A DNA stretch of 64,000 bases. Source: Paramacrobiotus metropolitanus (taxonomy: Eukaryota; Tardigrada; Eutardigrada; Parachela; Macrobiotidae). The notes beneath the pieces are model-generated. The model saw nothing but the letters and a program-made list of their open reading frames with translations. It did no database searches and was not told the origin of the DNA. Shown here one piece after another: positions 1-11,349 of this stretch (its first letter is position 1; each line of letters starts with the position of its first letter). Location of the stretch: positions 434,001-498,000 of the forward strand of contig NW_026570312.1 of the NCBI RefSeq assembly GCF_019649055.1, given 5' to 3'. Both the position numbers and the translations under genes were made by a program.

Positions 1-99
1 TTACAGAGAGGTGTATGTTATACAGGAGCACTGCCCTCAAGGGCTCTGGGGCGTAGCCGCCGGGGGTTTTACTTTACCAAAATATTAACAAAATACCAG

Positions 100-175
100 A
101 GTGTGGATATTAATCGGTCTGAATGTTGGTTTTGCTGCCCTTTTGTATGCCTGGCGTTGGAAGATCCGGTACTAA
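100..175 (+). CDS. Candidate terminal exon ending in a membrane helix
   Basis: An acceptor-like AG at 98-99 is followed by an open stretch of about 24 codons that reads as one hydrophobic helix with a basic Trp/Arg/Lys end (WRWKIRY) before TAA at 173-175. This pattern fits the last exon of a multipass or type I membrane protein whose earlier exons lie left of the window. The ends of ABCG-type transporters look similar, but the stretch is too short to assign. It could be chance. Confidence 0.25.
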
Positions 176-800
176 ACGGATTACAATTAAAAGCCAGCAC
201 TTTGTTTTACAGTATACGAACTGGTTTTTTACCAGCCTAGCCAACTATATGTTATGCTGGGGTTGAATAAGCTGGTAAAACTGTTACCGGTTCCATAAAA
301 GGTGTATGTTATAGCTGTAAGGGGGTGAATGTTATAGAGAGAACTGTCCTTGTGTTAAAGTCTACCGGACGGTTTGGTTCCCAGCCTCATGTATGCAGTA
401 ATGAGGTGAATATTATAGGAAGGTGAATGTGAAGAGGAGTTTCACTGTAGTATCCAAGAATGAAATCTCCTTTTAGGTGTTAAAGCAGTGGCAGGCCGGT
501 GACCTAAGGTTTGCCAGAATGTCACTCGACGCTGATTTTCCCTGGGCAAAAGTACCGTTGGAATCGCTGACGAAATTGGCCATCTTCATCTTGCAGTAAC
601 ATGTGGCCGACAATTATCCCCAACGAGCCCCTTGTCATAAATATTGAACATAGAAACAAAAATCTACAAGCAGTTTTTCATCCTTCAGTGGCCACATTAC
701 GAGCATAGCAAAAGAGTATCATGAGCATGTAGGTATTGATAATTAGGATAGATACATGGGATTCTTATTAAGAAATTTGAGAAAGTGTTTTCTGTTGCTT
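176..800. other. No gene seen
   Basis: This is AT-rich sequence with repeated short phrases such as GGTGAATGTTATAG around 300-430, probably a decayed dispersed repeat. No open frame with coding character was found on either strand. Confidence 0.4.
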
Positions 801-804
801 GCGG

Positions 805-1665
805 GGGATTCGACCATGTTGTTCATGGGCAGTCTGAGCATCGCCGTGGCCGCAGAAGAAAACAATCTAAGAGAGCAATACCGGTTAGTGCAATATAAGC
901 TTCTAATTATAATACAAAAATGAACGTAAATGAGGTACTTCGCTATTCTCATATTCCGGTCACTTTGAGTGAATGGTTTCATGTGCCGGTCACCGGTCAC
1001 TGGTAAATTTTGTAGATGTGAATAGAATTTGTACAATTCTCGACAATCGGCTGTGTCCACCGACTACGGCCATGATCACGGCATCGCTGAGACCGCCATG
1101 CTAGAGCTATTTCGACGTAAACGGACGGCTAAAAAACTGAGAACCTCTCGGATATTTTAACCGTCCTCGTGATGTGCCGAGAACGGTTCAGCTGGCGCCA
1201 CAGCTGGTACATGTCCGCTAAAGGTCACCAACAGGTAAGGGTGACGCCTCAAAGATATACGTCTCCGCTGCACGTGGCGGTCAATATCTTGGTAAAAGGA
1301 TTTAACGATACATGAATCAATAAATATTAATTTACCGCTTGTCTAAGTTCCGCTGATGCTCCATAGTAGTCGGAGTCGTTGAGCAGAATGCATTTAGATG
1401 CAGACGAGTTGCGCTGCATGTGAGGAATGACCTGTGCGTGGCGTACGCGGCCAACATTGGCGGCACGGCGGCGCTGACCGGCACGAACCAGCCGCACGAT
1501 GCCCATTATCGTCTCCAAGGGACATACCAGCCACCGGCGTGAACTTTGCCACGTTTCTCTTGTTCTCCCTGCCGGGAATGCTGCTGACGCTGATCGTGGC
1601 CGTTATCTGGCTGCAGTGGATGTTTATCAGCACATGGGGCGTTGATTGCCGCACTGCTGCAAAGG
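805..1665 (+). pseudogene. SLC13-type Na+/dicarboxylate (sulfate) symporter remnant
   Basis: Three plus-strand pieces occur in the order expected for an SLC13 carrier. At about 808-880 a frame reads DSTMLFMGSLSIAVAAEENN, matching the family's early membrane segment. At about 1050-1110 there is a short piece resembling the TTAMI helix. At 1438-1515 a frame reads VAYAANIGGTAALTGTNQ, the family's signature loop. At 1530-1650 a frame reads GVNFATFLLFSLPG followed by a Leu/Ile-rich helix and WLQWMF. The last two pieces are in different frames with no convincing splice sites between them, and the regions between are stop-rich, so the gene is probably dead. Introns that I cannot delimit are the alternative. 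SLC13 proteins import di- and tricarboxylates or sulfate across the plasma membrane. Confidence 0.6.
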
Positions 1666-1689
1666 GTACTTTCTGTGCGTTTTCAGGAA

Positions 1690-2480
1690 AGAAACACGAC
1701 GAAATGACAAAAAAAATCCTTAAAAAAATCTGTATGTTTTTGCAAACTACTTCTACACAAAAAATCTGAAAACTGTATAATTCAACGGGAAATTATGATT
1801 GTTTACCGTTGCTCAGTGTTATTATTCAATCCGTCGCAAAAGAAAAAACACCCGAAAATGGCTCGGCGTCGGACTGACAAAAATGAACATCACAAAAACC
1901 ATTGAGCACCGAATAAAAATCACTGTGTGTCACAACACGTTCCATTAAAATATCCTTCGCACATAAAAAACCCTCGCAATAAATAAATAAAATCCCTTAC
2001 ACCAAAACACTCTGTAGACACAGTGAAAAAAACTCAGCAGACCAAGTAAGATATCTCCATTAACGGAGTTTGGGCAAATCTCTTTAATACTAATAAATTA
2101 ATACTAGCAAAAATCCATTTCTCCGCCGCACGACACACAGCATACCGCGCGGTTACTGGCCTTCTTTCTCTGCAAGAGACAAAAGAGATGCGAATTACAA
2201 GCCTGTAAGAGTTTCTTGCGTAAAGTACAGCGAAAAACGCAAATTCATGGGTTGTGCAAAGCTGCATGCTACGGCGCGCCACACCACACTGTGTTATCTT
2301 GGTTATTAATTCACGTTAAATGTACATGTAAAAATGATTATTGATGATTAAATACAGTGTATAACTACAGGCATACAGCAGAGTGTAAAGGTGACGATAA
2401 TAAAAATTTTATGGGGAAATTAAGCACTGGAAGACTGCATGAAGAGCTGGGCCGGCTGCCATGCGTATCACCGGAAACCG
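1690..2480. other. AT-rich region, no gene seen
   Basis: This stretch has many A and T runs and no credible coding frame. Some minus-strand open stretches exist but lack coding composition. Confidence 0.4.
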
Positions 2481-2484
2481 TTAC

Positions 2485-2723
2485 CTACAGCGCTTGTCCG
2501 CCTCGGCCTGCGAGTCCTGCAAAGCGCGAGCGAGATCGTCCATCTCATCCTTTTCCATTGCGTCCGCTGGTTCGCCGCGCACAGGCACACTCCCTTGGCC
2601 GGCCGTCGACGCAGCCGCGGGCGGGGCCCCACTGCCGCCCGCCTGCGTTCCAGACGTGCTGGCTTCGCTGTCGCCGGGCGGATGCGCGGCCTGGTAGGCC
2701 GTCAGGATCGATGCGCAACGTGC
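2485..2723 (-). CDS. Isolated exon with a ubiquitin-interacting motif
   Basis: On the minus strand an acceptor TTTTGCAG (AG at 2725-2724) precedes 239 open bases that end at a donor GTAACG (GT at 2484-2483). Entry is in phase 0 and exit in phase 2. The exon is much richer in GC than its surroundings. It encodes an Ala/Gly/Ser/Pro-rich linker followed by DEMDDLARALQDSQAEAD, which fits the ubiquitin-interacting motif pattern of an acidic run, then Leu-x-x-Ala-Leu-x-x-Ser. Such motifs occur in deubiquitinases, proteasome shuttles and endocytic adaptors. The overlapping plus-strand frame is a shadow. No flanking exons could be linked to it: the coiled-coil exon at 4806-5055 does not join directly, because the phases disagree and a stop would result. 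Confidence 0.45.
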
Positions 2724-3046
2724 CTGCAAAATGCCGTCATCAGTGTGCTGTCCCGCTAGCGCAACCAGAAATAATTTATCGCGCACACAGTACATACAAG
2801 CTTGTCGAGAAAAATCCGGGAGAAATTCAAATTTGTGGATTGCGCACTGTATCTGTTGTGTAGTGGCCGCTGCTTAATTATATACTAACATTGCTCAGTG
2901 CGCTTTACCTGTACCTGTACGCCCATAATTTCTCGACAAGCTAGTACATATATTACGGTATTAGTACAGTACAACGCAGTGCCATCCCAGCGATGCATCA
3001 AGTCATACTGTGTAACTGATGTGTGTAATGATACTGTGTAACTGAT
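2724..3046. other. No gene seen; left flank of foldback repeat
   Basis: The sequence contains a short direct repeat (about 17 bp, ACTGTGTAACTGATR) near 3008-3046 just before the foldback element. No coding signal was seen. Confidence 0.35.
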
Positions 3047-3663
3047 ACATGCACGAAAACTTACACTTTCGCGCACTCCCAAACACATTTTGGTTTCGGT
3101 TTATGACGTTTTGTAGCCAGAAGATTTGTATACACGGGCGTGGAAACCGTTTGTGCGCGCAACATCCGGTTCGGGAGTTATGGCTGTTACAAAATTCCAA
3201 AAAGTTTAAATGCGTTCAGGTGTACCAAAAGTCTCATTATGGACCGATCTCCCTCAAATTCTGCACGTAAATGCACATAACCACGAAGAACGTTTTTACG
3301 CCGATTCAGACTTCCATGATTTTTTTCAAATTTTAAAATGAATTTTAAAATTTTTGAAATTCATTTTAAAATTTGAAAAAAATCATGGAAGTCTGAATCG
3401 GCGTAAAAACGATCTTCATGGACATGCGCATTTACCTGCAAAATTTGAGAGAGATCGGTCTATAATGAGACTTTTGGTACAACTGAACGCATTTAAACTT
3501 TTTGGAATTTTGCAGCAGCCTGCCAGCCATAACTCCCGAACCGGATGTTGCGCGCACAAACGGTTTTCACGCCAGTGTATACAATTCTTCTGGCTACAAA
3601 ACGTCATAAACCGAAACAAAAATGTGTTTGGGAGTGCGCGAAAGTGTAAGTTTTCGTGCATGT
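3047..3663. repeat. Foldback element with about 300-bp inverted arms
   Basis: The left arm 3047-3345 and the right arm 3357-3663 are near-perfect reverse complements around an 11-bp AT-rich centre. The right arm carries a small insertion near 3510-3525. Both arms contain the phrases GCGCGCAACATCCGGTT and ACCAAAAGTCTCATTAT. Related single-arm sequences occur at about 4090-4260, 4640-4740, 37547-37965, 45790-45975 and 57040-57120. The frames that cross it are shadows of the repeat. This is a non-autonomous foldback or large MITE-like family. Confidence 0.85.
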
Positions 3664-4805
3664 ACACGAATTCGGTACCATGTACCGGCCCACTTCCCTT
3701 AAAATGAAAATAAGTGTTCAACACTAACCTGCTTATACTGCGGATCCTCCTCCGAATCCAGCTGTTCCCGGCCGCGCTTCCTGCAACGGGACCAGTATGT
3801 TGTGCTGAATTGACACTGTACTGCTGAAATTAATACGATGCGGCAAATTCTCTAACGTATGTACTGTATGTTAATGTACTGCTGAAATTTTTACAGTGAA
3901 GCTGTAGCGATACAACCGGCTTTCGCGGCAAAAACGCACTAAAAACTACGTACGGCTTTATGTACTGCGAAATTACAGAAAGTATGCCGGTACATTATAT
4001 GAAATTCATGTGCATTTGCCCAAAGCTTTCCTTTATACCTATAACACGTTTCTGCGGTGCTTTATGACGTATACGAGTAGCTAATTGGCACGCATTGGCG
4101 AGAAAATGGTTTGCGCGCACAACATCCGGTAGCGGAATTATGGGTGAAATAAAATTTCAAAACGCTGAAATTCTCAGTATGAACTATACAGCGCTGCTCT
4201 TCACATTCTGCATGAAAACGCTCATTGGTATTTAGATCGTTTCTGCATCGAAACAAGTTAGCATGATTTATTTCGAAGTTAAAAATTGAAACAAAATCTT
4301 ACACATAAATTTATTTCAAACTTGAAAAATATTGTGCACGCCTGAATTCAGTTTTCTTCAATTTGAAAAGCATATAATTTTTATTTTGAATACAACTTCT
4401 TCATTTAAAACAACAATTTGAAGAGCATCGGTGCGTTCATCGGTTCGATCGTCATCAAAACATTGAAAGAGAATCGGCTTAACGAGACGTTTTCTTAAAC
4501 TTGTGTGCGTACTCAAATTTTGGAAAATAATTTATTTTTTTCAAAACTCAACAAACGGCTGTACAGCCGTTTGTTGAGTTATGAAAAAATAAATAGCACA
4601 TAAATAGTTTATAAGCCGACGTATACAAATCAATGCCGTAAAACAATTCAAAGAAGTGTTTGGGAGTGCGCGAAAACGATAGTTTCCTACATGTTCACAC
4701 AATGTACCGGCATACTTCCCTTATACAAATTTGTATATATAGAACAAATGCCGGTTTACATATGGCATGGCCAGCTTAAATATTTTCCCCTTATTTTCTG
4801 CTCAC
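3664..4805. other. Decayed copies of the foldback arm; no gene seen
   Basis: Degenerate arm sequences lie at about 4090-4260 (GCGCGCACAACATCCGGT present) and about 4640-4740. AT-rich DNA with a perfect palindrome lies between them. No coding exon was recognised. Confidence 0.45.
4545..4580. repeat. Perfect 36-bp palindrome
   Basis: Arms 4545-4562 and 4563-4580 are exact reverse complements with no spacer, centred on GTAC, and are flanked by T-rich and A-rich runs. This is probably the remnant tip of a foldback repeat. Confidence 0.85.
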
Positions 4806-5055
4806 TTGGAGTCTTTGCAACGATGTTCCTGATTCTCCTTCTTCGACGCTTCCAGCTCCGCCTCCAGCGCACCGATGGTCGTCTGCTGCGCACCGATGGT
4901 CGTCTGCTGTGCGTTGATGGTCGCTACATGGGCAGCAACGGTGCCTTCCAAGGCCGTAATAGCGTCATTGGCGGCCTGGAGTTCGTGCGCCGGCACCATC
5001 GCAACGGGCGCCACTCCCTCGGCCAGCGCCTCCAGCTCCAACAACAGCGGATTGG
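4806..5055 (-). CDS. Isolated coiled-coil exon
   Basis: A minus-strand acceptor ATTTGCAG (AG at 5057-5056) precedes 250 open bases that end at a donor GTGAGC (GT at 4805-4804). The exon is GC-rich in an AT-rich setting. It encodes Leu/Ala-rich helix including two copies of a 7-residue unit (AQQTTIG) that form heptads, followed by LEAELEASKKENQE, a strong coiled coil. Entry is in phase 1 and exit in phase 2. The entry phase matches the exit of the candidate exon at 8030-8142, so these may belong to one minus-strand gene, but a match by chance has odds of one in three. The function is unknown. Confidence 0.4.
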
Positions 5056-8029
5056 CTGCAAATCACAATGGCAAAAATGATTATTCTAGCATAAACACGG
5101 CGCTGTATAATCGTACAACCAAATTCACTTCTGCAATTGGTAACGAATACGAACGTGGAACGTGGCAAAGAATACGTCAAGCTCTTGATATTAAACTTGG
5201 TACGTCTCTCTATGTATGGCACTTATCGTTAATTATTTTAAAACGAATACACAATTTCATTAACTGGCGCTTCTGTCGCCATTACGAAAAAAAGTAGTTA
5301 TTGTACATAATGCATGTTATTTGAATTTATCGCACATTTATAAACTTTATCTACATCCACAAAAAGTCAGTTTCGTACTGCCAGAAACTAAAAAGTACAG
5401 TATATCCTTGTAAAAACTAAAAAGTATACTTGTTTAAATACTTAGATACTGTTGTTAAATATACTGTTAGATTCTATAGTTAAACAATTTAAATACTTAA
5501 ATAATACTGTTACACAATTTGCATAAAACGTCACGGATTTATATAAATTTGTGAAGATAACGGATGCTCTAAGATGGCAGCGGTCACGAAAATCGCCACG
5601 CCAACCGTGTGGTATTCCACTGGCGATGCGTTCGCACATTTTATATAAAGGACATTCCAAAAGTAAATTTCCCTGTTCTGTTACTCCCGCTTTCAAGGCA
5701 TTCAGCTAAAAATCACCCATTTTGTAACACACACCTACGCGCTTCGTGCTGTAGAGAGGCAATGCACGAAATTACAATTCGGAACAATTACTGTTAAATG
5801 TTTTAATAGGCAATAGCCGCCAAGATAACAATGATTGCATGCGCCGGTACACTACTTAATAGTTAAAACTTAAACATTAAAAAATGTTTAAATTTTAAAC
5901 TGTTAAATTACTGCTATCATTAGTCATTACTATCAAATTAAGAATACTTCCCAAAAAGAACAAGGACAATTTTTGACGCCCTTCCTCGTGGTTTACCCCC
6001 AAGGTTTTTGTCAGTTTTCACAGGCTTCGTCCTCACTTTTCGGGAAGCTTAAAATGTCCCTGAGTTTAGCATTCTTCCTTTTTATCATACAATTTATGAA
6101 ATAAATTACTCATGTAATTTATTTCAGCCCATTACCGCATTTTCAGGAAAAGAGGAACTTTTTGTGACCAGGCCGGTGCCAGAAATGGAAAGCTACGCAG
6201 CTTACGTACGATTTAGAAAAATCTTGAAAATAGTTTCCTGTTATCGGCGCATATTTCGAAGTTCTTTGGGGTATACGGTGGGCATCATTTGGCGTAAATT
6301 GTGGTTTTTATGGGGCAAAAAATCATGCATACACAAAAACGGGAAGGCTGGTAAAAAAATTAGTCTGGTGAAAGAAAAACGTTTTCTTTTAATTCTCTGA
6401 GCTTTTCAAAATGTTTTGTTACCACTATAATATTAAGGACACCATTTGCAGTTGACATTTTTAAAATATCGACAAAATCATATCGGCAATGAAAGAGGAA
6501 AAGAATGACGATAAAAACGGGGCACGAAAGCTCAATAAAATTGCACAAGTCATTCCCTTTTTTATTTATCTTTCTTCATTAACGAAACTTTCGATTCTTT
6601 TTTCCCCGAATAGTTCACAGAATGGCATACCCAATAAAAATATTTCGCTTGTGTGTTCCTCCAAATGGCCGACTTACATTTGGTAGTATGTCCTTTGTAT
6701 TGCACTTACCACGATAGTCCCTTCTAACATTTTCTTTACATTAGCTGATTTTGTTGTTCAGATATCGATATGCTTCGCTAATATCATTACCTCGGTTGAT
6801 ATAAAACGTTATGCACTAGCAAAATTGTACAACCCTAATTTCTAAAAGGATAACACAGTTTAACTGGATGCAGTTGTCCAAATGTTGTAGTTGTATGAGC
6901 ATTTCCTGATTTTAACTTTACCGTATCGGCATTTTTTAGACATCTTCAATAATGATGTTATTAACCCAATGTTGCGTTCAGTTTCCGGCCAAATAGTGAT
7001 TTTAGGCTCAGCAAATGGTTGTAGGCAACGGATGCAGTGAGCAGTTACGCTCACGATCACATTTGAAGATGCGTCCAGGGGATGATGGCACCAAAGTTTT
7101 CCTTTGCTCGGCAACAGTATTTTCTTTCACTCGGTACCTGAAATGTATCATTCGTACTCGATGCAGCAAGATTGCCAAGGCGAAATTAACAAATGTGGAG
7201 ATCAGAGTGCATTAAGAAACTGTGCAAAGAGACCCTTGCGAACGATTACACATGTAAGTACTCAACCGTCTCAACGGTAGAGTATGAGCTGATAATCTTA
7301 ATGTGGCATAGCTAAGTCTTGGAATCTACGCGAAGCGAGAACGGCATCTCAGCCCATAATAATTATTTTATTAGCAACTTCGACACTGCCAAAATTCAGA
7401 ATGAGAACAAAACTGATGCCACAGTATTTCATCCGCGAGACTTATATACGCGCAAGAAGCATCCGGTTAGCAACCGTTAGCCAAACCAAAACAAAAGAGA
7501 ATCTTCTAGAAAAACACCAAAGTACGAGCAGAACTGCAGAAGTACATGGACATCCGCGATCGAGAGCGGCTAGCGATCAGAACCACATTATTTTCAGACC
7601 AAAACACAAAATACCACCCTCGTACGGCACCTATATATTACGTCAGATCACTCAGATGTGTGCAGCCACTCCTCGACCAACCTTGCCTCGACTTTGGGTC
7701 GGGTATGTTGTCACCGGCATCTTTGGCTTTACCCGGCAAACTGGCTAAAGCACAGCGGAAAGCACTCTTTGAGCGCGTACATTCGGGCAAGCCCTGTAAT
7801 TCTATACGTACGCTGTACTTAGAAAGCCGCTTACAGCAACAACGGTAACTATGTTACAGTAGATCAGAATCCCTGTGTGTAAGATCTTTAGTTCTTAGGT
7901 CGCCTTTAACTGCTCGTTCACGTAACTGCCAAAGCGCCCGGTGAGAAAATAATGATAAGATAACAGTCAACGGTGAGTCAGCGGGCAGCTGCCAGTTAAG
8001 CACCGGGTCAATCGGCTTGGACAACGTAC
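5056..8029. other. AT-rich intergenic or intronic DNA
   Basis: No convincing coding exon was found. A 75-bp phrase at about 5796-5870 (GGCAATAGCCGCCAAGATAACAATG and neighbours) recurs at about 39110-39175, marking a small dispersed repeat. Several open frames of 60-115 codons lack coding composition. Confidence 0.4.
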
Positions 8030-8142
8030 GTGTGCACCACCTGGCTGCGGTATCCGGACGCACAACTACAGGCAGCGAACTTTCCGTGTCATCCTCGGAT
8101 CCTGTACCAGGTGTTTCCGCAGGCTTTCGTCGCAAGTTCCGG
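8030..8142 (-). CDS. Candidate small exon of unknown gene
   Basis: A minus-strand AG at 8144-8143 (TTATCAG) and a donor GTACGT (GT at 8029-8028) bound 113 open bases with entry phase 2 and exit phase 1. The 37-residue product is polar (Arg, Glu, Thr, Asp, Ser), and no domain is recognised. It lies just downstream of the serpin-like gene on the same strand but does not resemble a serpin. Evidence is limited to splice consensus and composition. Confidence 0.25.
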
Positions 8143-8175
8143 CTGATAATTCGACCCAATGCCCGCTACCAATTA

Positions 8176-9980
8176 CTAGGATATAGTTGGATCCGTCACG
8201 CGTGCAATGATGAGCGGAACATTGACCATCTCATTCCAGATGACGACTAAGAATGGTCGATTGACCACAAAATCTGGAACGCATTTCACAATGAGGGGCG
8301 TCATGTTGAACGATTCAAAGGGAGAAGTCGTAAGGCCGTATTCCCAGAGGTCTGCAAAGCATTCCGGCAAGTTATAATAATCAGCCGCTGACCTCGCTCG
8401 TGCGTGATTCATCTAGGCACATGCTGACAAAAACAACACTTGACTAGCCTAAGCATGTTTGAGGTACTTCGTGTATAAGGATATGGGAGAGTGCCGAATT
8501 GTACTCGCCTTGGCTACTCAAAAAACAATCAGTCAATCAATCAGCGAGCAAAGCCACCTATGAACAACCAGTGCACACTGCACACGCTGCATGTTTTTCC
8601 TTGGGTTTCAGTTTCCTCACCTAAAATAATTTGCTGTCCAAATTCACCGACCGACAGCGGGTCCGTCGCTGGCACATGCAGTACGTGGTCAACGGTTTCC
8701 GGTATCAGATGGCGAAGGCAGAAAGGAGTCAGTCCCCTGCTGGCGACTAACGGCTGCAGATCCGTAGTGTAGGTGATGCGAAACTTGGACACGAGAATGT
8801 GCAGCACGATTTGGCTGCTCTTCTCGCGCCAGCGCAGCAGCCGCTCTACCGTCAGCGTCGCTTCCAGCTGACGCGTCGTCCCGTCGCCGTCGGGCGGCGG
8901 AAGTAACAGCACCATGCTGTATTGTACTGTGAGCGATAGCTGCACTGACGTTCACCCTCACGACCATGGCGCTACGCTGCCGATGACGTGTCTGTGTTGT
9001 GTCTCTGTTGGTTGGTTGACGGCTAAAGCCGCTCATTGTTCTCGCCTAGTAGGCGGCGCCCAAGTGCGCGTGCGAAGCAGCAGGGTTTGGCTCTTCGCTC
9101 AGCAGATTTGTCAGTTCATCAGTCAGTCAGTAAAGTTTGCTCATGCTAGCTGGATGTCGTGTGTACTGTGTTGCACATTTATCCATAGCCTATAGCATAG
9201 CACGCTACGCAGGTTCCTGTCAGTCTGGGACGCTGCCCTGGATTCATCCTGAATCCCACATTATAGTACTGGGGCCCGGCCGCGTAGAGGATGACCATCT
9301 GCGGATCGTCCGCGTCGGCGTTGTCACGGTTCGCGCAGATGTTGTGGCAATGCACGTCTCCTGCGTACTCGCACACCATGAAATCCACCTTCTTCTGCAC
9401 ATTTCCCGGGCACGTGAAAATCCCCGGCCTGGTCAGCTCGGGTTCGAACGGCTGCTCGAAAGCGCCCTGAAACTGACAGCGGCTGGTAAGAATAAAATTC
9501 GGTACACGAGCGGCGGTTTGTCCGGTTGAAGGCAGCTCAACATCATTTTCACTTTTACATGCAGATCTAAAAGTCTGCAAACATTTTCTTTTAGGAAGTA
9601 CGAATAAAACAGAAATAAACTGTCATAGGCTTAATCGAAAAAAAAACTTAATAATTTTATAAGACCAAGCGATACCTACTCGTAATATCATGTAACTATG
9701 TACTATGTAATATTGGCTGTGTTTTACAAGCTACGTCCGTTGTTCGTAGCGATTCTGCCGATCATGGCCAGTGGCGTGCCGTGTCAAGCGTTAGAGATAA
9801 GACGGCCGATTCCGCTGCTTCTTGGGGCTGCACCATCATGCAGCAACGTCGCTCCAGGACAAATTTGCGTTTTTCGAAAACACTCGACAAAACAAATATC
9901 TGTATGTTCATACGGAAACGCATTGTAGGTGTGACCGACGCTGAAATCAAGGAGCAGTATTCAATGGGCAACGGTCGCAC
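8176..9980 (-). pseudogene. Serpin-like gene, probably degenerate
   Basis: Four minus-strand pieces follow serpin order. At 9980-9765 a frame with acceptor TGATTTCAG reads NIQIFVLSSVFEKRKFVL, like the conserved strand and helix after the N-terminal region. At 9520-9215 it reads SRCQFQGAFEQPFEPELTRP and then KKVDFM, matching the shutter region (family pattern YFKGxWxxxFxxxxT). At 8920-8690 it reads MVLLLPPPDG and later KFRITYTTDLQPLVASRGL, matching the MVIVLP and LPKF segments. At 8300-8179 it reads NRPFLVVIWNEMVNVPLIIARV, the C-terminal strands, before TAG. Phases between the 9.2-kb and 8.9-kb pieces do not agree with visible splice sites and the reactive-loop hinge is not recognisable. It may be a pseudogene or a diverged non-inhibitory serpin. 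Confidence 0.6.
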
Positions 9981-10143
9981 AGCAGCACTGACATCCCCAT
10001 GAAATCACTGTAATTCGGTACGTATTATTTTTGCAATTAATGTTAAGATAAACCTCCGTGGCACTCGTAGCAGAGAATACCAGCGTGCTTTTCCATAAAT
10101 AAAATAACTCGATGGAACGCTGCATCAAGAACGCAACCCGACC

Positions 10144-11349
10144 TATCGGCCACGGTAGCGCGACAACTCTATGACCTTCGTTTCGCTGACCGACAATTTG
10201 ATGACCGACTTGTTGCTGACTACCACAACTTGCTGACCGACAAATCGCTGACCGACAGTTCGCTTTTTTACAAACTGGCTGACCGACATCTTGCTGAAAC
10301 TAATTTGCTGAACGACAGCTTACTTGTCGGTCAGCGAAATGTCGGTAATCGACAACTCACTGACCGACAACTTGTAGAAGACGAAAACTTGCTGACCGAC
10401 AATTTGCTGATTAGTTCAACGCACATTTGCGATATTTACGCGAAAACCAGAATTTTCGTTGATTTAATAAAAAGGAAGCAATGCTGTGACAGTTATAACT
10501 GAAATTCAACTTTTTGCCATTTAGTAGGCCGTATTAAGTTCACAAGTATGTTATGGTCTCAGTCAATATTAATTATTACTAATAACTGTTAAAAATGTTT
10601 TAATAATTACACCGGTTTCTTAGGTGTCTTAGTATTCTTAGGTTTCTTAGGTTTCTTAGGTTTCTTGGGTTTCTTTGGTTTATTAGGTTTCTTAGGTTTC
10701 TTAGGTTTGATGACCGACTTGTTGACCGTTCTTAGGTTTCTTAGGTTTCTTAAGTTTCTTAAGCTTCTTAGGTTTCTTAGGTTTCTTAGGTTTCTTAGGT
10801 TTCTTAGGTTTCTTAGGTTTCTTAGGTTTCTTAGGTTTCTTAGGTTTCTTAGGTTTTTTAGGTTTCTTAGGTTTCGTAGTTTACTTCTGTTCCATAGACT
10901 TTTTAAGAAATTCCCTCGTACGCGCTCGGGCAGAAAAAAGCAGAAATGGACGACTGGAATTGTCAGATTGCTCCATAAGCCGGCAAGAGAAGTGTTTGTG
11001 GTATCCGATCATAATCACCCAAATTTAGTTATTCAAGGAATTGATTGGTAACAAACTAAATTTGTTGTCAGCGAGTTGTCGGTATTTCCATAAAACGTCG
11101 GTCACTAAAATGTCGGTCAACAATTTAGTAAGTAAGTAAGTTGTCGGGTAAACATTCTGTCAGTCAACAAAATGTCGTCAGCAAATCGTCGGTGTCAGCG
11201 AACTGTCGTTCAGCAAAATGTCGTTCAGCGATTTGTTGTTTCAACAAACTGTCGGGTCAACATTTTGTCGGTCAGCAAATAGTCGTCAGCAAGGTGTCGG
11301 TCAGCAAGATGACCGTCAGCGAGTTGTCGGTGTGCCATCGGCCACACAT
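10144..11349. repeat. Foldback-like element: inverted minisatellite arms around a TTAGGTTTC core
   Basis: The left arm (about 10144-10425) is built from a unit of about 13 bp, TTGCTGACCGACA, with many variants. The right arm (about 11065-11349) carries the reverse complement, TGTCGGTCAGCAA. The outermost ends also pair (CGGCCACGGTAGCGCGACAA against the reverse complement of 11325-11347). Between the arms lies the 9-bp tandem tract at 10618-10882 plus non-repetitive DNA. Terminal inverted repeats made of short tandem units are the hallmark of Drosophila Foldback-type elements. No transposase frame was found inside. Confidence 0.7.
10618..10882. repeat. 9-bp tandem repeat (TTAGGTTTC)n
   Basis: About 25-28 copies of TTAGGTTTC occur with few variants, interrupted at about 10707-10730 by a unit related to the flanking arms (GATGACCGACTTGTTGACCG). 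Translation gives a false Phe-Leu-Arg repeat frame. The unit contains the arthropod telomere motif TTAGG, but the 9-bp period argues against a telomeric tract. Confidence 0.9.

Noticed and set aside
2357-2863. Plus-strand frame of 168 codons, rich in Pro and Arg
   Set aside because: It is antisense to the better-supported minus-strand exon with splice sites and a UIM. Its composition is that of a shadow frame in GC-rich DNA.
7401-7848. Two overlapping plus-strand frames of 100-115 codons
   Set aside because: Neither has family resemblance, splice context or coding composition, and each is equally plausible as chance.
10665-11051. Open frame of 128 codons with Phe-Leu-Arg repeats
   Set aside because: It is the translation of the (TTAGGTTTC)n tract and has no start context or conserved sequence, so it is not a gene.
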